DNA of 44,550 nt from OM182 bacterium MED-G24 (GTDB taxonomy: Bacteria > Pseudomonadota > Gammaproteobacteria > Pseudomonadales > Azotimanducaceae): NCBI GenBank assembly GCA_002457275.1, contig NTKD01000009.1:1-44550 (forward strand), written 5' to 3'. Positions 16,418 through 24,955 of this stretch are shown in pieces. The notes below the pieces were generated by a model. It was not told where the DNA came from. It ran no database searches and saw nothing but the letters and a program-made list of their open reading frames with translations. The stretch's first letter is position 1, and each line of letters opens with the position of its first letter. A program made the translations under genes and the position numbers.

Positions 16418-17377
16418 ATGGCTATCCGTACACCCTTATGCGATGTGCTTGGCATCGAACATCCGATTGTGCTGGGTGGGATGATGGGGATCAGCGATGC
16501 AAAACTCACAGCTGCCGTATCGAATGGCGGTGCGTTGGGAACGCTCTCCAGCGCGACATTCGGCGTTGACGGCACTCGCACCGAGCTGCAGTCGTTGTCT
16601 GAGCTGACCAACCGACCATTCTCGGTCAACCTGCCGTTGTTTCATCCAATGGTGCCGAACCTGCTGGAGCTGCTGCCGGAATACGGCGTACGGATAGTGA
16701 CCACATCTGCGGGCAACCCGGCCAAATACATCGATGTGCTGAAGGATATGGGCATCTATGTAATGCACGTTGTGTCCTCGGTCCGTACAGCGAAGAAGGC
16801 AGAGGATGCAGGCGTGGATGCAATTGTCGCAGAAGGTAGCGAATCCGGCGGCAAGGTTGCTCTCGATGAGGTCCCCACGATTTCGCTGTTACCCCAGGTT
16901 GTGGACGCGGTAGATATTCCCGTGGTCGCAGCGGGTGGTTTTGCGTCCGGTAGCGGGCTTCTGGCGGCACTCGCGATGGGTGCGCAGGGCGTTCAGATGG
17001 GTACGCGCTTCCTGGCCTCAGAGGAATCACGCGCACATCCGAACTGGAAGCGGGTGCTGGTGGATGCAGGTGACTCAGCCACGGCCATCGCGTTGCGTAA
17101 CTCGTCGCCCACACGACTAATCAAGAATGACTTCTGGGAGTACATGGACTCCAAGGACGAGCCGGGTAAGAAAGCCATGGATTTCATGGAACTGCAGGGG
17201 GAAGGCTCCAGCAAAATTCCCACCGATGTGGACGGGTCCCAGGGCAACTACACCGCCGGTACAGGCTCGGGTCTTATCCGTGAGGTAAAGCCGTCGGCCG
17301 AGATCGTCGAGGAGATCATTGCTGAAGCCACCGCAGGGATGCAGAAACTTCAGGGGTTGTTCACGACAACATCCTGA
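16418..17377 (+). CDS. Nitronate monooxygenase (2-nitropropane dioxygenase)-like flavoprotein
   Basis: A 319-residue TIM-barrel FMN enzyme. It shows IEHPIVLGGMMGISDAKL at the N-terminus, and VPVVAAGGFASG with MGTRFLASEES for the FMN phosphate. In class I nitronate monooxygenases the catalytic His lies in an EAGGH motif; here the site reads SESGGK, so the base is replaced by Lys and the reaction is uncertain. Relatives without the His include enoyl-reductase-like FMN proteins. ATG 16418 has GCAGGA 7 bases upstream and the family start; the longer frame upstream is not supported. It is divergent from the exporter operon. Confidence 0.85.
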   Translation: MAIRTPLCDVLGIEHPIVLGGMMGISDAKLTAAVSNGGALGTLSSATFGVDGTRTELQSLSELTNRPFSVNLPLFHPMVPNLLELLPEYGVRIVTTSAGNPAKYIDVLKDMGIYVMHVVSSVRTAKKAEDAGVDAIVAEGSESGGKVALDEVPTISLLPQVVDAVDIPVVAAGGFASGSGLLAALAMGAQGVQMGTRFLASEESRAHPNWKRVLVDAGDSATAIALRNSSPTRLIKNDFWEYMDSKDEPGKKAMDFMELQGEGSSKIPTDVDGSQGNYTAGTGSGLIREVKPSAEIVEEIIAEATAGMQKLQGLFTTTS

Positions 17378-17406
17378 TCTGAAGCAGGAACCGTGATCGG
17401 GCCCTC

Positions 17407-17422
17407 CTGAGCCGAAGGCGAG
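17407..17422 (+). repeat. 16-bp dispersed repeat, copy 2
   Basis: CTGAGCCGAAGGCGAG is identical to the copy at 2681-2696. It starts 30 bases after the stop of the nitronate-monooxygenase-like gene and ends 9 bases before a hairpin. Confidence 0.6.
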
Positions 17423-17430
17423 GGGATCAC

Positions 17431-17453
17431 CCGCGCGAGTTTTCTCGCGCGCG
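17431..17453 (+). terminator. Hairpin between convergent genes, possible terminator
   Basis: CGCGCGAG (17432-17439) pairs with CTCGCGCG (17444-17451) around TTTT. The stem is strong and sits between two convergent genes, but no T-run follows on either strand. It may act as a two-way terminator or RNA-protecting hairpin. Confidence 0.5.
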
Positions 17454-17457
17454 GTAG

Positions 17458-17862
17458 TTACGCAACTGGCTTGAAATACAGCAACGTCGCATCACCTTCC
17501 CGATGAAACACCGGGGCAACCTTCATCCCTACCTGAATATCGGCTTCATTCACGTCTGTCAGAACACTGTTGAGGCGAACACCCTCGTTCAGTTCAACGA
17601 CTGCAATATATTGCGGTTCCTCACCGGCAAACTGAGGGGCGGTAGGTCGCCGTGCGATCGTGAATGAATACAGTGTGCCCTCGCCTGTCACGGTCTTCCA
17701 GTTCAGGTTCGGCGACAGACAGGCATTGCAATGACTTCGAGGATAGAACACCCAGGCGCCGCAGTCGTCACACTGCTGTAGTTTCACTTCACCTGACGAG
17801 AGAGCGTCCCAATAAGGTTGCGACGTGGGTGTTGGGTTGGGGAGCGGCTTTTGCAGGTCCAT
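17458..17862 (-). CDS. DUF35 OB-fold / zinc-ribbon protein, thiolase partner
   Basis: A 134-residue protein with a rubredoxin-like zinc ribbon (CDDCGAWVFYPRSHCNAC, four Cys) and a C-terminal OB-fold (GEGTLYSFTIARRP, IAVVELNEGVRL). Such proteins bind acyl-CoA and form complexes with thiolase-fold enzymes; in actinobacterial steroid side-chain breakdown the DUF35 protein and its Ltp2-type thiolase form a retro-aldolase. Its ATG directly follows the stop of the thiolase-fold gene at 17863, so a complex of the two is likely. Confidence 0.92.
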   Translation of the reverse strand: MDLQKPLPNPTPTSQPYWDALSSGEVKLQQCDDCGAWVFYPRSHCNACLSPNLNWKTVTGEGTLYSFTIARRPTAPQFAGEEPQYIAVVELNEGVRLNSVLTDVNEADIQVGMKVAPVFHREGDATLLYFKPVA

Positions 17863-19062
17863 TTACGCGCCCTCCAGAATAATCGCAGACTGTTCACTCA
17901 TGATGCCGCCGGTACCGGTCACCAGTGCCGTATTGCAATCGGGGACCTGACGACCATCGGCAATCCCCATGATCTGGCGAACCGCTTCCACCGGCTGTGA
18001 CATCCCCCCCGCAAGACCTGCCTGGCCGGCGCTCAACTGACCGCCGTGGGTGTTGACGGGGAAACTGCCCTTGAACGTGAGGTCGTTGTCGTTGATGAAC
18101 GCGCAACCTTCACCCTTGTTGCAGAATCCGGAGTCCTCGATGGTGAGCATGACGGTGATGGTATAACAGTCATAGGCTTCGAGGACGTCAATGTCGGATG
18201 GCTTCTTTCCGGACATCGCAAAAGCGCTGGCTGCTGCAGGGCCGACCGGTGTGACCGTCATATCCTCCGCGTATGTCGTGGACCGGGTGGTGAGTCTCTC
18301 GCCGCAACCGGTGACGTGAACAGGACGATTCCTGCAACGGGCTGCGAGCTCCTTGTTGGCAAGAATGACGACGCTACCACCCGAGCAAGGCATGACGATT
18401 TCCAGAATGTGCAGCGGATCGGCGATCATTCGGCTTTCCAGTACGTCATCAATCGTAATGGGCTGGCCGCAGAAGACCGCCTTGTCATTCCCCTGCGCGT
18501 TCGTGCGCTGATCTGCTGCGATCCTGGCTAGCGCACGTTCATCGTACCCAAAGGTCGCGGCATAACGCTGAGCGATCAAGGCGTATCCCGCGTTCTGTGC
18601 TACATTGCCGTACGGCACGTCAAATTCTGCCTGAGGTGCTCCCCAGTTGGCACTGGTCGAACCGAAGCTGCGTGTCGGGTCGAAGGGCCTGGGATTCGGG
18701 TTGTGGGGCATAGGCAGGGCAGGGGCGCCACAAACCACCGCCTGGCACAGGCCCATTTCAATCGCGGCGGCGGCTCGCCAGATCATACCCACCGGTGACG
18801 CACCGCCGAGGTCCACGGTTTCAGCGAAGTTGACCTGAAGGCCCAGATATTCAGCTATCGTGGACGGTGCAAAGCTGGGGCTTTCCGGGATGGAATTGCA
18901 GCAGAGTCCGTCAATGTCTGACTTCGCCAATCCCGCCTGCGCAAGTGCCTGATGTGTAAGTTCAGCCCACTGCTCCAGGAAGAACTTTCTGGTGCCCGTG
19001 TATTTCCGTTCGTTTTTATAGTCGGCGGCGCCGACTATGGCCGCAGCTCCGGTGAGTCCCAC
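17863..19062 (-). CDS. Thiolase-fold protein (SCP-x/Ltp2-like), active-site Cys absent
   Basis: A 399-residue thiolase-superfamily protein. The nucleophilic Cys of true thiolases should lie near residues 85-92, but the sequence is VDLGGASPVGM with no Cys. The second-motif His is kept (VNTHGGQLSAGQ, H339), as is the C-terminal CNTALVTGTGG. This combination is known in lipid-transfer-protein-type thiolases and Ltp2 aldolases that cleave or form C-C bonds without covalent acyl-Cys. With the adjoining DUF35 gene it probably forms an acyl-CoA aldolase or related enzyme. The substrate (steroid, terpenoid or other branched acyl-CoA) is inference. Confidence 0.88.
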   Translation of the reverse strand: MGLTGAAAIVGAADYKNERKYTGTRKFFLEQWAELTHQALAQAGLAKSDIDGLCCNSIPESPSFAPSTIAEYLGLQVNFAETVDLGGASPVGMIWRAAAAIEMGLCQAVVCGAPALPMPHNPNPRPFDPTRSFGSTSANWGAPQAEFDVPYGNVAQNAGYALIAQRYAATFGYDERALARIAADQRTNAQGNDKAVFCGQPITIDDVLESRMIADPLHILEIVMPCSGGSVVILANKELAARCRNRPVHVTGCGERLTTRSTTYAEDMTVTPVGPAAASAFAMSGKKPSDIDVLEAYDCYTITVMLTIEDSGFCNKGEGCAFINDNDLTFKGSFPVNTHGGQLSAGQAGLAGGMSQPVEAVRQIMGIADGRQVPDCNTALVTGTGGIMSEQSAIILEGA

Positions 19063-19082
19063 GCTCAGCTCCTGTTTATTGT

Positions 19083-19111
19083 GTGAGATTGATCACTGCT
19101 TACTATCTCAC
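19083..19111. promoter_or_regulatory. Inverted repeat upstream of the thiolase-DUF35 pair
   Basis: GTGAGAT (19083-19089) and ATCTCAC (19105-19111) form exact 7-bp arms with a 15-base spacer, 21 bases upstream of the thiolase ATG. Half-site centres are 22 bp apart, about two helical turns, as in many TetR- or LysR-type operators. No regulator gene is adjacent. Confidence 0.35.
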
Positions 19112-19202
19112 GATCATCCATAACCTGCTATCAAGAGACTACGGCGCTGGTGCTTGACCTGAACCGACGATTTGGCAATGGTACGCGCCTTGGGGGCAGG
19201 TG

Positions 19203-20002
19203 ATGTCAGAAAGCAGCCAGAACGAGGATCACAGACTCAGCGACGAGGACTATCTGCAGTTCCTGTCTCGGGGCTATGTGACATTGCCATCATCGCTGTC
19301 GGCGGACTATCACCACGCACGCTACCAGGATGACGTTCTGTATGGTCGGCTGCGTGCGGATACCATTGATCGCACCATGTCGTTTCGCAGCCTGGGTTCA
19401 GACGACTCTGCCCTGCGTGAGGAAGTGCTGAACAGAAGCGTTGAGACTCTGGGAATTGCGGACCTCAAGCGGGAATACCTGACCGTTGGGAAGGGAACGA
19501 TCGTCTTGTCGCACTACGACACGTCTCATCGGTGTTCACGGCGCAGCCAGGACGCGGACGATCGCTTCATGTACAAATTTCACTTCCTGCGGACAAAGGA
19601 ACCGGTCAAGGCTGCCTGGTGGCACCGGTCGACGCCGAATCTTTCAGGCGTGAGAGACAACTTGAAGCCTGTTGTGAGTCGGCTGTGTTCCTGGAGTTGT
19701 GGCGAGAGTATACAATCGCCCTCGAAGAATCGGCCAGAAGAGAGGCCAAGACGGTCTTGTTTCACGGTCAGGAAGATGAGGAGGTCTGGGCTGCCTATCA
19801 GCTTGCGCGGGAAGCGTCCAAGGAGTCTGTAGGTATCCTGGCATCTGCGCTGCAGGACCCCATGGAATCAACGCGTCGTGCCGCTGCGTTCGGACTGCTA
19901 CTCGAGGCCCTGCGATGCAGGGAGGTAACGAGCAAGCTTGAGACCGTTCTGCTCACCACACTGTTGCGGTATCGATGGAATCCGGTAACCCTTATCGACT
20001 GA
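19203..20002 (+). pseudogene. PhyH-HEAT family oxygenase pseudogene (frameshift and internal deletion)
   Basis: The first frame (19203 to about 19620) reads a PhyH-like N-terminus (DEDYLQFLSRGYVTLPSSL), then the distal metal motif VLSHYDTSHR and MYKFHFLRTKEPVKAAW. The second frame, one base shifted, continues PVDAESFRRERQLEAC and a HEAT-like segment (LASALQDPMESTRRAAAFGLLLEAL) to 20002. The shift fits loss of one base near 19615-19630. Between the N-terminus and the distal motif only about 80 residues remain, and the HxD part of the iron site is missing; relatives have some 100 more residues there. So the gene has lost an internal block as well as its frame. ATG 19203 follows GGGCAGG. Confidence 0.75.
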
Positions 20003-20044
20003 TTCGTTGGAATACCTAATCAAACCTCCACAAAAGAGAGCAGT

Positions 20045-20863
20045 ATGAACGCACAAACCTATGATAATGACGCCACTGCAATGATCGTTGGCGTTGGCCT
20101 GATGGGGCAGCACATGGCGCAAAATGTGCCGGCGTGGCTGGGCTTGAAGAAGCTGGTCCTGGTGGACCATGCGGCGGAAATCAATGTCGGTGGGGTCATC
20201 ACTACGCTCTCAGATTTTGCAGCGCAGATTGCATCTGGCAGTGACACAGAGGTCATTGCCGAAACGGTCGACGTTCGGAGTGAAGAGGAAGTTCGGGCGT
20301 TGTTTGAGAAACACCAGGGGATTCGCTATTTGCAGTACACGGCAGGGATATCCCCGCGTCCACTGACCGCACCCGAGGACCTGACACGGGACGACGTCAT
20401 CAGTGCTTGTGAAGTGAATCTCTGGGGCGCTCACAACGTGCTGAAGCAGGGCATTCACACTGGCGCCTTTGCGCAACCCAGAACCCATGGCGTCATTATC
20501 ACCAGTACGTCTGCGACGGTGGGTTCAGAGGGTCGGGCGAGCGCGGCCTACGAGGAGTCCAAGGGTGGACTACTGAATCTGCTTCGGCTGCAGTCACGGT
20601 ATTTCACTGAGAAACACGGCATCGTGCTCAACGGCTTGGCACCGTCACCTTTGCGTGGTCCGATGGCCGCACAGAATGAGGTGAGCGCCGGACGTCTGCA
20701 GGCGGTAGAAGACGCCATGCCACTCGGTGGGCTCACCGATCCCAGTCACATTGCCGCTGCCACGATGTTCTTTTGGGCAAACGAATGCTGGTGTGTCGGT
20801 GAGGTTCTGACGACTGACGGGGGCTACACAAAACACATGCCGATCTACGGCGCGCTGGACTGA
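20045..20863 (+). CDS. Short-chain dehydrogenase/reductase (SDR)
   Basis: A 272-residue SDR with an altered nucleotide motif (IVGVGLMGQHMAQNV), a sheet Asp in VLVDHAAE that suggests NAD, TAGIS in place of NNAG, ITSTSATVGSEG, and the catalytic YEESK. C-terminal TDGGYTKHMP is typical. AAGAGAG precedes the ATG. It starts a plus-strand group of four genes (20045-23987) with short gaps and is 3 bases from the next gene. Confidence 0.88.
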   Translation: MNAQTYDNDATAMIVGVGLMGQHMAQNVPAWLGLKKLVLVDHAAEINVGGVITTLSDFAAQIASGSDTEVIAETVDVRSEEEVRALFEKHQGIRYLQYTAGISPRPLTAPEDLTRDDVISACEVNLWGAHNVLKQGIHTGAFAQPRTHGVIITSTSATVGSEGRASAAYEESKGGLLNLLRLQSRYFTEKHGIVLNGLAPSPLRGPMAAQNEVSAGRLQAVEDAMPLGGLTDPSHIAAATMFFWANECWCVGEVLTTDGGYTKHMPIYGALD

Positions 20864-20866
20864 TAG

Positions 20867-21754
20867 ATGTCTGACCGAATCAAGTCTCTGATGGAGACAA
20901 TACCAGACGCGTCACCACTGGTGGGTGTCATTGAGTACAAGCAGGCGTGGCAGGAGACCCTGGGCGCAAGTGGTCTCACGGAGCCCTTTGAAACCGCGCT
21001 GATGGGCGGCCTGCTTGCAGATCGATTGTCGTGGGTGTTTGCCGGTGCTTATCAGGCGGCGCAGCACGGCTGTTTTCCAGAGTTGCCTCGAGCGGGCGAC
21101 TGGTACAGTTTTGCCATCTCGGAAGATCGAACCCGATTGTTTCCTGGAACCACAATCACCGACGGGTTCCTGACCGGATACAAGACCTGGGTGGCGGGGG
21201 GACCGATGGTGGATCAGATCATTGTGACGATTGGGCCTGCCATTGCCAGTGGCTGCTATCTGGTGCCGGTTGACCACGAACGGGTCACCATCGTGGAGAA
21301 AACATCCGGGGATTTTCTCGCGGAGTTACCGCAGGATCGAGTCACCTTTACAGGCGTCCCAATGAAGGAAGTGACAGAACTGGACCATGCGTTGGCAGTG
21401 CACTTCGGTCTTGCAGAGCCCTATTTTGTGATGGTGGCCGGAAGTGGTTTTCTGCTGCGCCAGTCTGAACGGATCAGGAACGCGAACGTCGACGTGGCGG
21501 CGATGGATGAGATCAGTTCCGGTGTTCGTGCCGTGTTGGAGGAACTGGAAGAATTGGGTGCGGCTGGATTCTGGTCGGACGTTCCCCGACTGATCGAATG
21601 TCAGCAAACGGTGACCCGTCACGGAAGACAACTTGCGGCACTCGTGAATTCGGGGGCCGCGGGTGATGTTGAAGGGATCTGGTCGGAGGACTGGGCACGA
21701 AATGGTAAGCTGCTCGGAATGTATGGCCGCGCCTTGCGGGCCCGAATCGAATAA
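20867..21754 (+). CDS. Unknown protein, distantly acyl-CoA-dehydrogenase-like
   Basis: A 295-residue soluble protein that I do not recognise with certainty. A helical N-terminus (LADRLSWVFAGAYQAAQHG), the strand TDGFLTGYKTWVAGG, then TIGPAIASGCYLVPVD and a helical C-terminal half recall the helix-sheet-helix order of acyl-CoA dehydrogenases, where GxKxW(V)xxG is typical. It is shorter than that family (about 380) and no catalytic Glu or FAD motif can be assigned. It begins 3 bases after the SDR stop, so the two are one transcript and probably one pathway. Confidence 0.6.
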   Translation: MSDRIKSLMETIPDASPLVGVIEYKQAWQETLGASGLTEPFETALMGGLLADRLSWVFAGAYQAAQHGCFPELPRAGDWYSFAISEDRTRLFPGTTITDGFLTGYKTWVAGGPMVDQIIVTIGPAIASGCYLVPVDHERVTIVEKTSGDFLAELPQDRVTFTGVPMKEVTELDHALAVHFGLAEPYFVMVAGSGFLLRQSERIRNANVDVAAMDEISSGVRAVLEELEELGAAGFWSDVPRLIECQQTVTRHGRQLAALVNSGAAGDVEGIWSEDWARNGKLLGMYGRALRARIE

Positions 21755-21785
21755 GTTGAATTGAACGTTAAGCCTTGGACGGATA

Positions 21786-23102
21786 GTGACAGAACCAGAT
21801 AACAGCCGATTTGTTTTGGCCTACGGTCAAGGTGAGCTTGAAGTCTCGCTGCCCGGCCATGTCGATGTGACGACCATCCAGAAGCTGCCCTTTGACCGCT
21901 CGCAGCACTCGGAACTGGGACTCGTGCGACAGGCACTTGAGGCGCCAGTCAATGCCGACCCCCTGGGTCAAATGGCACGTGGCGCAACCTCGGCCTGCAT
22001 TGCTATCTGTGACATCACACGACCCGTTCCAAATCACCGGTTTTTGAGGCCGATCATCAACGAACTGCTCATTGCGGGGGTGCCCAGGGATGGGATCACT
22101 ATTCTCGTGGCGACAGGTCTTCATAGACGTAACGAGGGTGATGAGCTGAGAGAGCTGATTGGCGATGAGTGGGTCGTAGAGAATATTCGTATCAGGAATC
22201 ATGACGCCCGCGTTGATGATGATCATGTGTTTCTTGGCGAGACCGCGACCCGGCAGACTCCGGTCGGGATCGATCGAACGTTTGTGGACGCCGATATCCG
22301 TATCGTCACAGGATTGGTGGAGCCTCACTTCATGGCCGGATATTCCGGTGGACGGAAGGTCATCGCGCCTGGCGTCGCCCACCACAAGACAATCCGGACC
22401 TTTCATTCGGCGCGATTCATGGAACATCCGCGCGCGACGTCCTGTGTTCTCGACGGCAATCCACTGCATGAGGAACAGCTCGAGATTCTCAAGATGTTGC
22501 CACGGGCAGAAACACCACAAGGGCGGGTGCTCGCATTCAATACGGTGATCGATGATCAGCGACGTCTGGTGTTTGCGAACTTTGGCGAAGTGGTCGAGAG
22601 CCATCTGGCGGCGGTCGATGTCATGCGCCGCTCCGCAGAGGTCAGGGTGGGACGTAAATTTCGCACCGTAGTGACATCGTCTGCGGGATATCCCCTCGAC
22701 AAGACCTACTACCAGACAGTCAAAGGCATGGTCACCCCGCTGGATATCCTCGAACCAGGTGGCACATTGATTATTGCGAGCGAATGTTCGGAGGGTATGG
22801 GTTCCGAGCACTACCAGAACGCGCAACGACGACTGCTGGATAATCGTGACGGGTTCCTGCCGGACCTGCTGGCGAAGGATCTGGCGGACATCGACGAGTG
22901 GCAGACTGAACAGCAGGTGAAGTCACAGTACATGGCACGCGTGCAGCTCTACTCGGAGGGTTTGTCCGACACAGATCATGCGCTGACCGGTGTTGAGCGA
23001 GTTGACGACATTGCGGCGGCTATCCTTGCAAGTGTTGAAGCGTGCGGTGATCCAGCGGTGGCGGTGATTCCGGAGGGACCTTACGTCGTGCCGTTTGCAT
23101 GA
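21786..23102 (+). CDS. LarA-like (nickel-dependent lactate racemase family) protein
   Basis: A 438-residue protein of the LarA superfamily. Conserved patches are IAICDITRPVPNH, LVATGLHRRN, and VEPHFMAGYSGGRKVIAPGV, which carries the His and the Lys that in LarA tethers the nickel-pincer cofactor. LarA homologues racemise or epimerise different 2-hydroxy acids. No larB, larC or larE for cofactor synthesis lies in the window, so cofactor supply must come from elsewhere or the protein uses none. The start is GTG 21786, after a 31-base gap from the previous gene. Confidence 0.85.
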   Translation: MTEPDNSRFVLAYGQGELEVSLPGHVDVTTIQKLPFDRSQHSELGLVRQALEAPVNADPLGQMARGATSACIAICDITRPVPNHRFLRPIINELLIAGVPRDGITILVATGLHRRNEGDELRELIGDEWVVENIRIRNHDARVDDDHVFLGETATRQTPVGIDRTFVDADIRIVTGLVEPHFMAGYSGGRKVIAPGVAHHKTIRTFHSARFMEHPRATSCVLDGNPLHEEQLEILKMLPRAETPQGRVLAFNTVIDDQRRLVFANFGEVVESHLAAVDVMRRSAEVRVGRKFRTVVTSSAGYPLDKTYYQTVKGMVTPLDILEPGGTLIIASECSEGMGSEHYQNAQRRLLDNRDGFLPDLLAKDLADIDEWQTEQQVKSQYMARVQLYSEGLSDTDHALTGVERVDDIAAAILASVEACGDPAVAVIPEGPYVVPFA

Positions 23103-23159
23103 CATCGGGGGCCAGCGTAAAACACATCGAGTGTATTCGGTAGAAACTGTGAGTTGCCA

Positions 23160-23987
23160 ATGAGTTCTTACTCCGAACCAGATACCTACTGCCAGACTAC
23201 ATTGAATTACGCCGGTGCGGTGGAATACGACCCGGTGCTGGTGGACATTGGTGATGCCCGATCGGTAACCCCGGCCCCTTCTTTCGACACGCACGGCTTC
23301 TGCCTGGTGCAACACGCTTCGAGGGTGACCGACTGGCGTGACGAAGCGCTCGTCAATCGGATTCATCCACCAGAGATTGCTGACCTTGCGCGAAAGACGA
23401 CTGGCGCTGATCACGCTGTCGTATACCCCGCGCTGGTGCGCACCCCCCTCACGGCGGCCTCCGAAGCCGACTACGCCCCGATCGAATCGGTACACAGTGA
23501 CTACACGGGCGACTATCGGAAAATGGTTACCAACCCAGACCATACGTATCAGGATTTCCTGGGCCCGGCGCTCACGGAAAATGGCCTGTCAGTAGATGAT
23601 GTGGTCAAGGCGTCTCGAATACTGGTGATTCAGTTCTGGCGGAACATCGGAGAACAGTATCCGGATCGGCCACTTGCTATTTGTGAACCGGAGAGTACCC
23701 GGCTTGATGAAATGATCCCTATCAAAGTGCCTGAGTACGGGGGACAACGTTTGGACTTTGAAGTGTTTGCCGTTCGTACCCCGCCGGATCCGGAACGCCA
23801 TCACTGGTTTACTTATCCCGGCATGCTCCTTGATGAGGTGTTGTGTTTCAAAACCTACGACAGTCTGTTTGAAGATGAGAGGAGTGCGTTCTGGACACCG
23901 CACAGCGCATTTCGTGATCCCAACGTGAGCCGGGATGCCCCCGCACGGGAAAGTGTCGAGATGCGTGCACTCTGCCTTTTCAGATAG
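23160..23987 (+). CDS. CmcJ/NvfI family oxygenase-like protein
   Basis: A 275-residue protein matching the CmcJ/NvfI group, which includes cephamycin CmcJ and fungal Fe/2OG oxygenases and isomerases. Motifs are ESVHSDYTG (His and Asp in the metal-site position), VIQFWRNIGE with PLAICEPEST, YPGMLLDEVLCFKTYDS, and TPHSAFRDPNVSRDAPARESVEMR at the end. The group commonly modifies secondary metabolites. TTG 23154 opens the frame, but ATG 23160 is the likelier start. It closes the SDR, unknown, LarA-like cluster. Confidence 0.85.
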   Translation: MSSYSEPDTYCQTTLNYAGAVEYDPVLVDIGDARSVTPAPSFDTHGFCLVQHASRVTDWRDEALVNRIHPPEIADLARKTTGADHAVVYPALVRTPLTAASEADYAPIESVHSDYTGDYRKMVTNPDHTYQDFLGPALTENGLSVDDVVKASRILVIQFWRNIGEQYPDRPLAICEPESTRLDEMIPIKVPEYGGQRLDFEVFAVRTPPDPERHHWFTYPGMLLDEVLCFKTYDSLFEDERSAFWTPHSAFRDPNVSRDAPARESVEMRALCLFR

Positions 23988-24034
23988 CAGCTAACGGTCG
24001 GGGATATCTTCCGGGCTCAGCGTCTCTGACGAGA

Positions 24035-24451
24035 CTACGCAAAGTAGTCCCGTTTCCAGAAAATCACTGCCAAAAATGCCGCACTGACGACGAGTGGGAT
24101 AAGTATTTGCGGCAGCCCCAGGGTATCGCTGACAGTCACAAGCGCAACAAACGTATTCAGTACAAATATCCCCAGGTAGGCGTAGGCCCAAAGAGGAGCC
24201 CAGGGCTTTCTGAGCCAAAGGGCGACGAGAAAAGCCACTGGCCCGATGAAGTCCAGCAAAACAGCAAAAGACACCGCGGCGACCCCATCGATGAACGTGC
24301 TGAACAAGGGTAGGCCGTTCTCGTTCGGGTTAGGCAGGTTCATCACAGTACCCAGCATCCAGAGGACCTAGACAACAAAGAGAATCTTGAGCGGCAACGG
24401 GATGGCCTTCCATCCGGTGCGACTTGGTTCAACTGTTGATGATTGTGACAT
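24035..24451 (-). pseudogene. Four-helix membrane protein interrupted by TAG
   Basis: From ATG 24451 the frame reads 27 residues, then TAG (24368-24370), then VLWMLGTVMNLP and the rest of a hydrophobic protein ending WKRDYFA at 24035. The stop falls in the first of about four membrane helices (ILFVV*VLWMLG). Without it the protein would have 138 residues. A shorter product from ATG 24358 would lack most of helix 1. It is the last gene of the ArsR-AHSA1 relic group, a place where small membrane proteins often occur. The family is not recognised. Confidence 0.7.
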
Positions 24452-24471
24452 ACGGTTTACTCTCTATTGCG

Positions 24472-24955
24472 TCAGGCCGACAGAATCTCATCGATGATCG
24501 TATAGCCGGTGCCCCAGCCACCACTTATGCCATCCTTCATCTCCGCGAAGCAGGCGATCTCTGCGTCAGTGGCATCGGGCGGGACCTGCGTGACGTCACG
24601 CTCGTGCCTTCGTCTGTCTCGTCAAACGTGACAGTCGTGAGCAGAATGCGTGGCCAGTCGGGCATCATCGGGTTTGCCGCGGTATTCCACTCGGCATCAG
24701 CAGAACAGTGTTGCCAGACCAATCGTTCGGGCTAGGTGACTTCCTGGAAGATCATTTTCTGGTAGTTGGAGCCACTGTTCATTTTCATCTCGGTCAGCCA
24801 GACGCCGCCCGGATACAGTTCGAACTTGTGGATTACCGTTCGACACCTGGTCCGTACCATCGGAGCAGAAGGTCCGGGTCGGTCCAGGCGCGCTAGACCA
24901 GGTCCCGGGGGGCGTTGAAGATTCGTGTGAAAACGAATTCAGGCAGCTCAGACAT
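24472..24955 (-). pseudogene. AHSA1/SRPBCC domain protein pseudogene
   Basis: Reading through the lesions gives a typical AHSA1-type SRPBCC protein of about 160 residues: MSELPEFVFTRIFNAPRDLV, RAWTDPDLLLRWYGPGVE, FELYPGGVWLTEMKM, FDETDEGTSVT and DGISGGWGTGYTIIDEIL. The lesions are TAG at 24893-24895 (expected Trp of DLVWRAW), one lost base near 24840, TAG at 24732-24734, and another lost base near 24595. With four lesions this is real decay. It overlaps the end of the ArsR gene at 24948, the standard order of ArsR-AHSA1 operons. Confidence 0.9.

Noticed and set aside
21768-22826. A 352-residue minus-strand open frame
   Set aside because: It is the shadow of the LarA-like gene, whose motifs are unambiguous.
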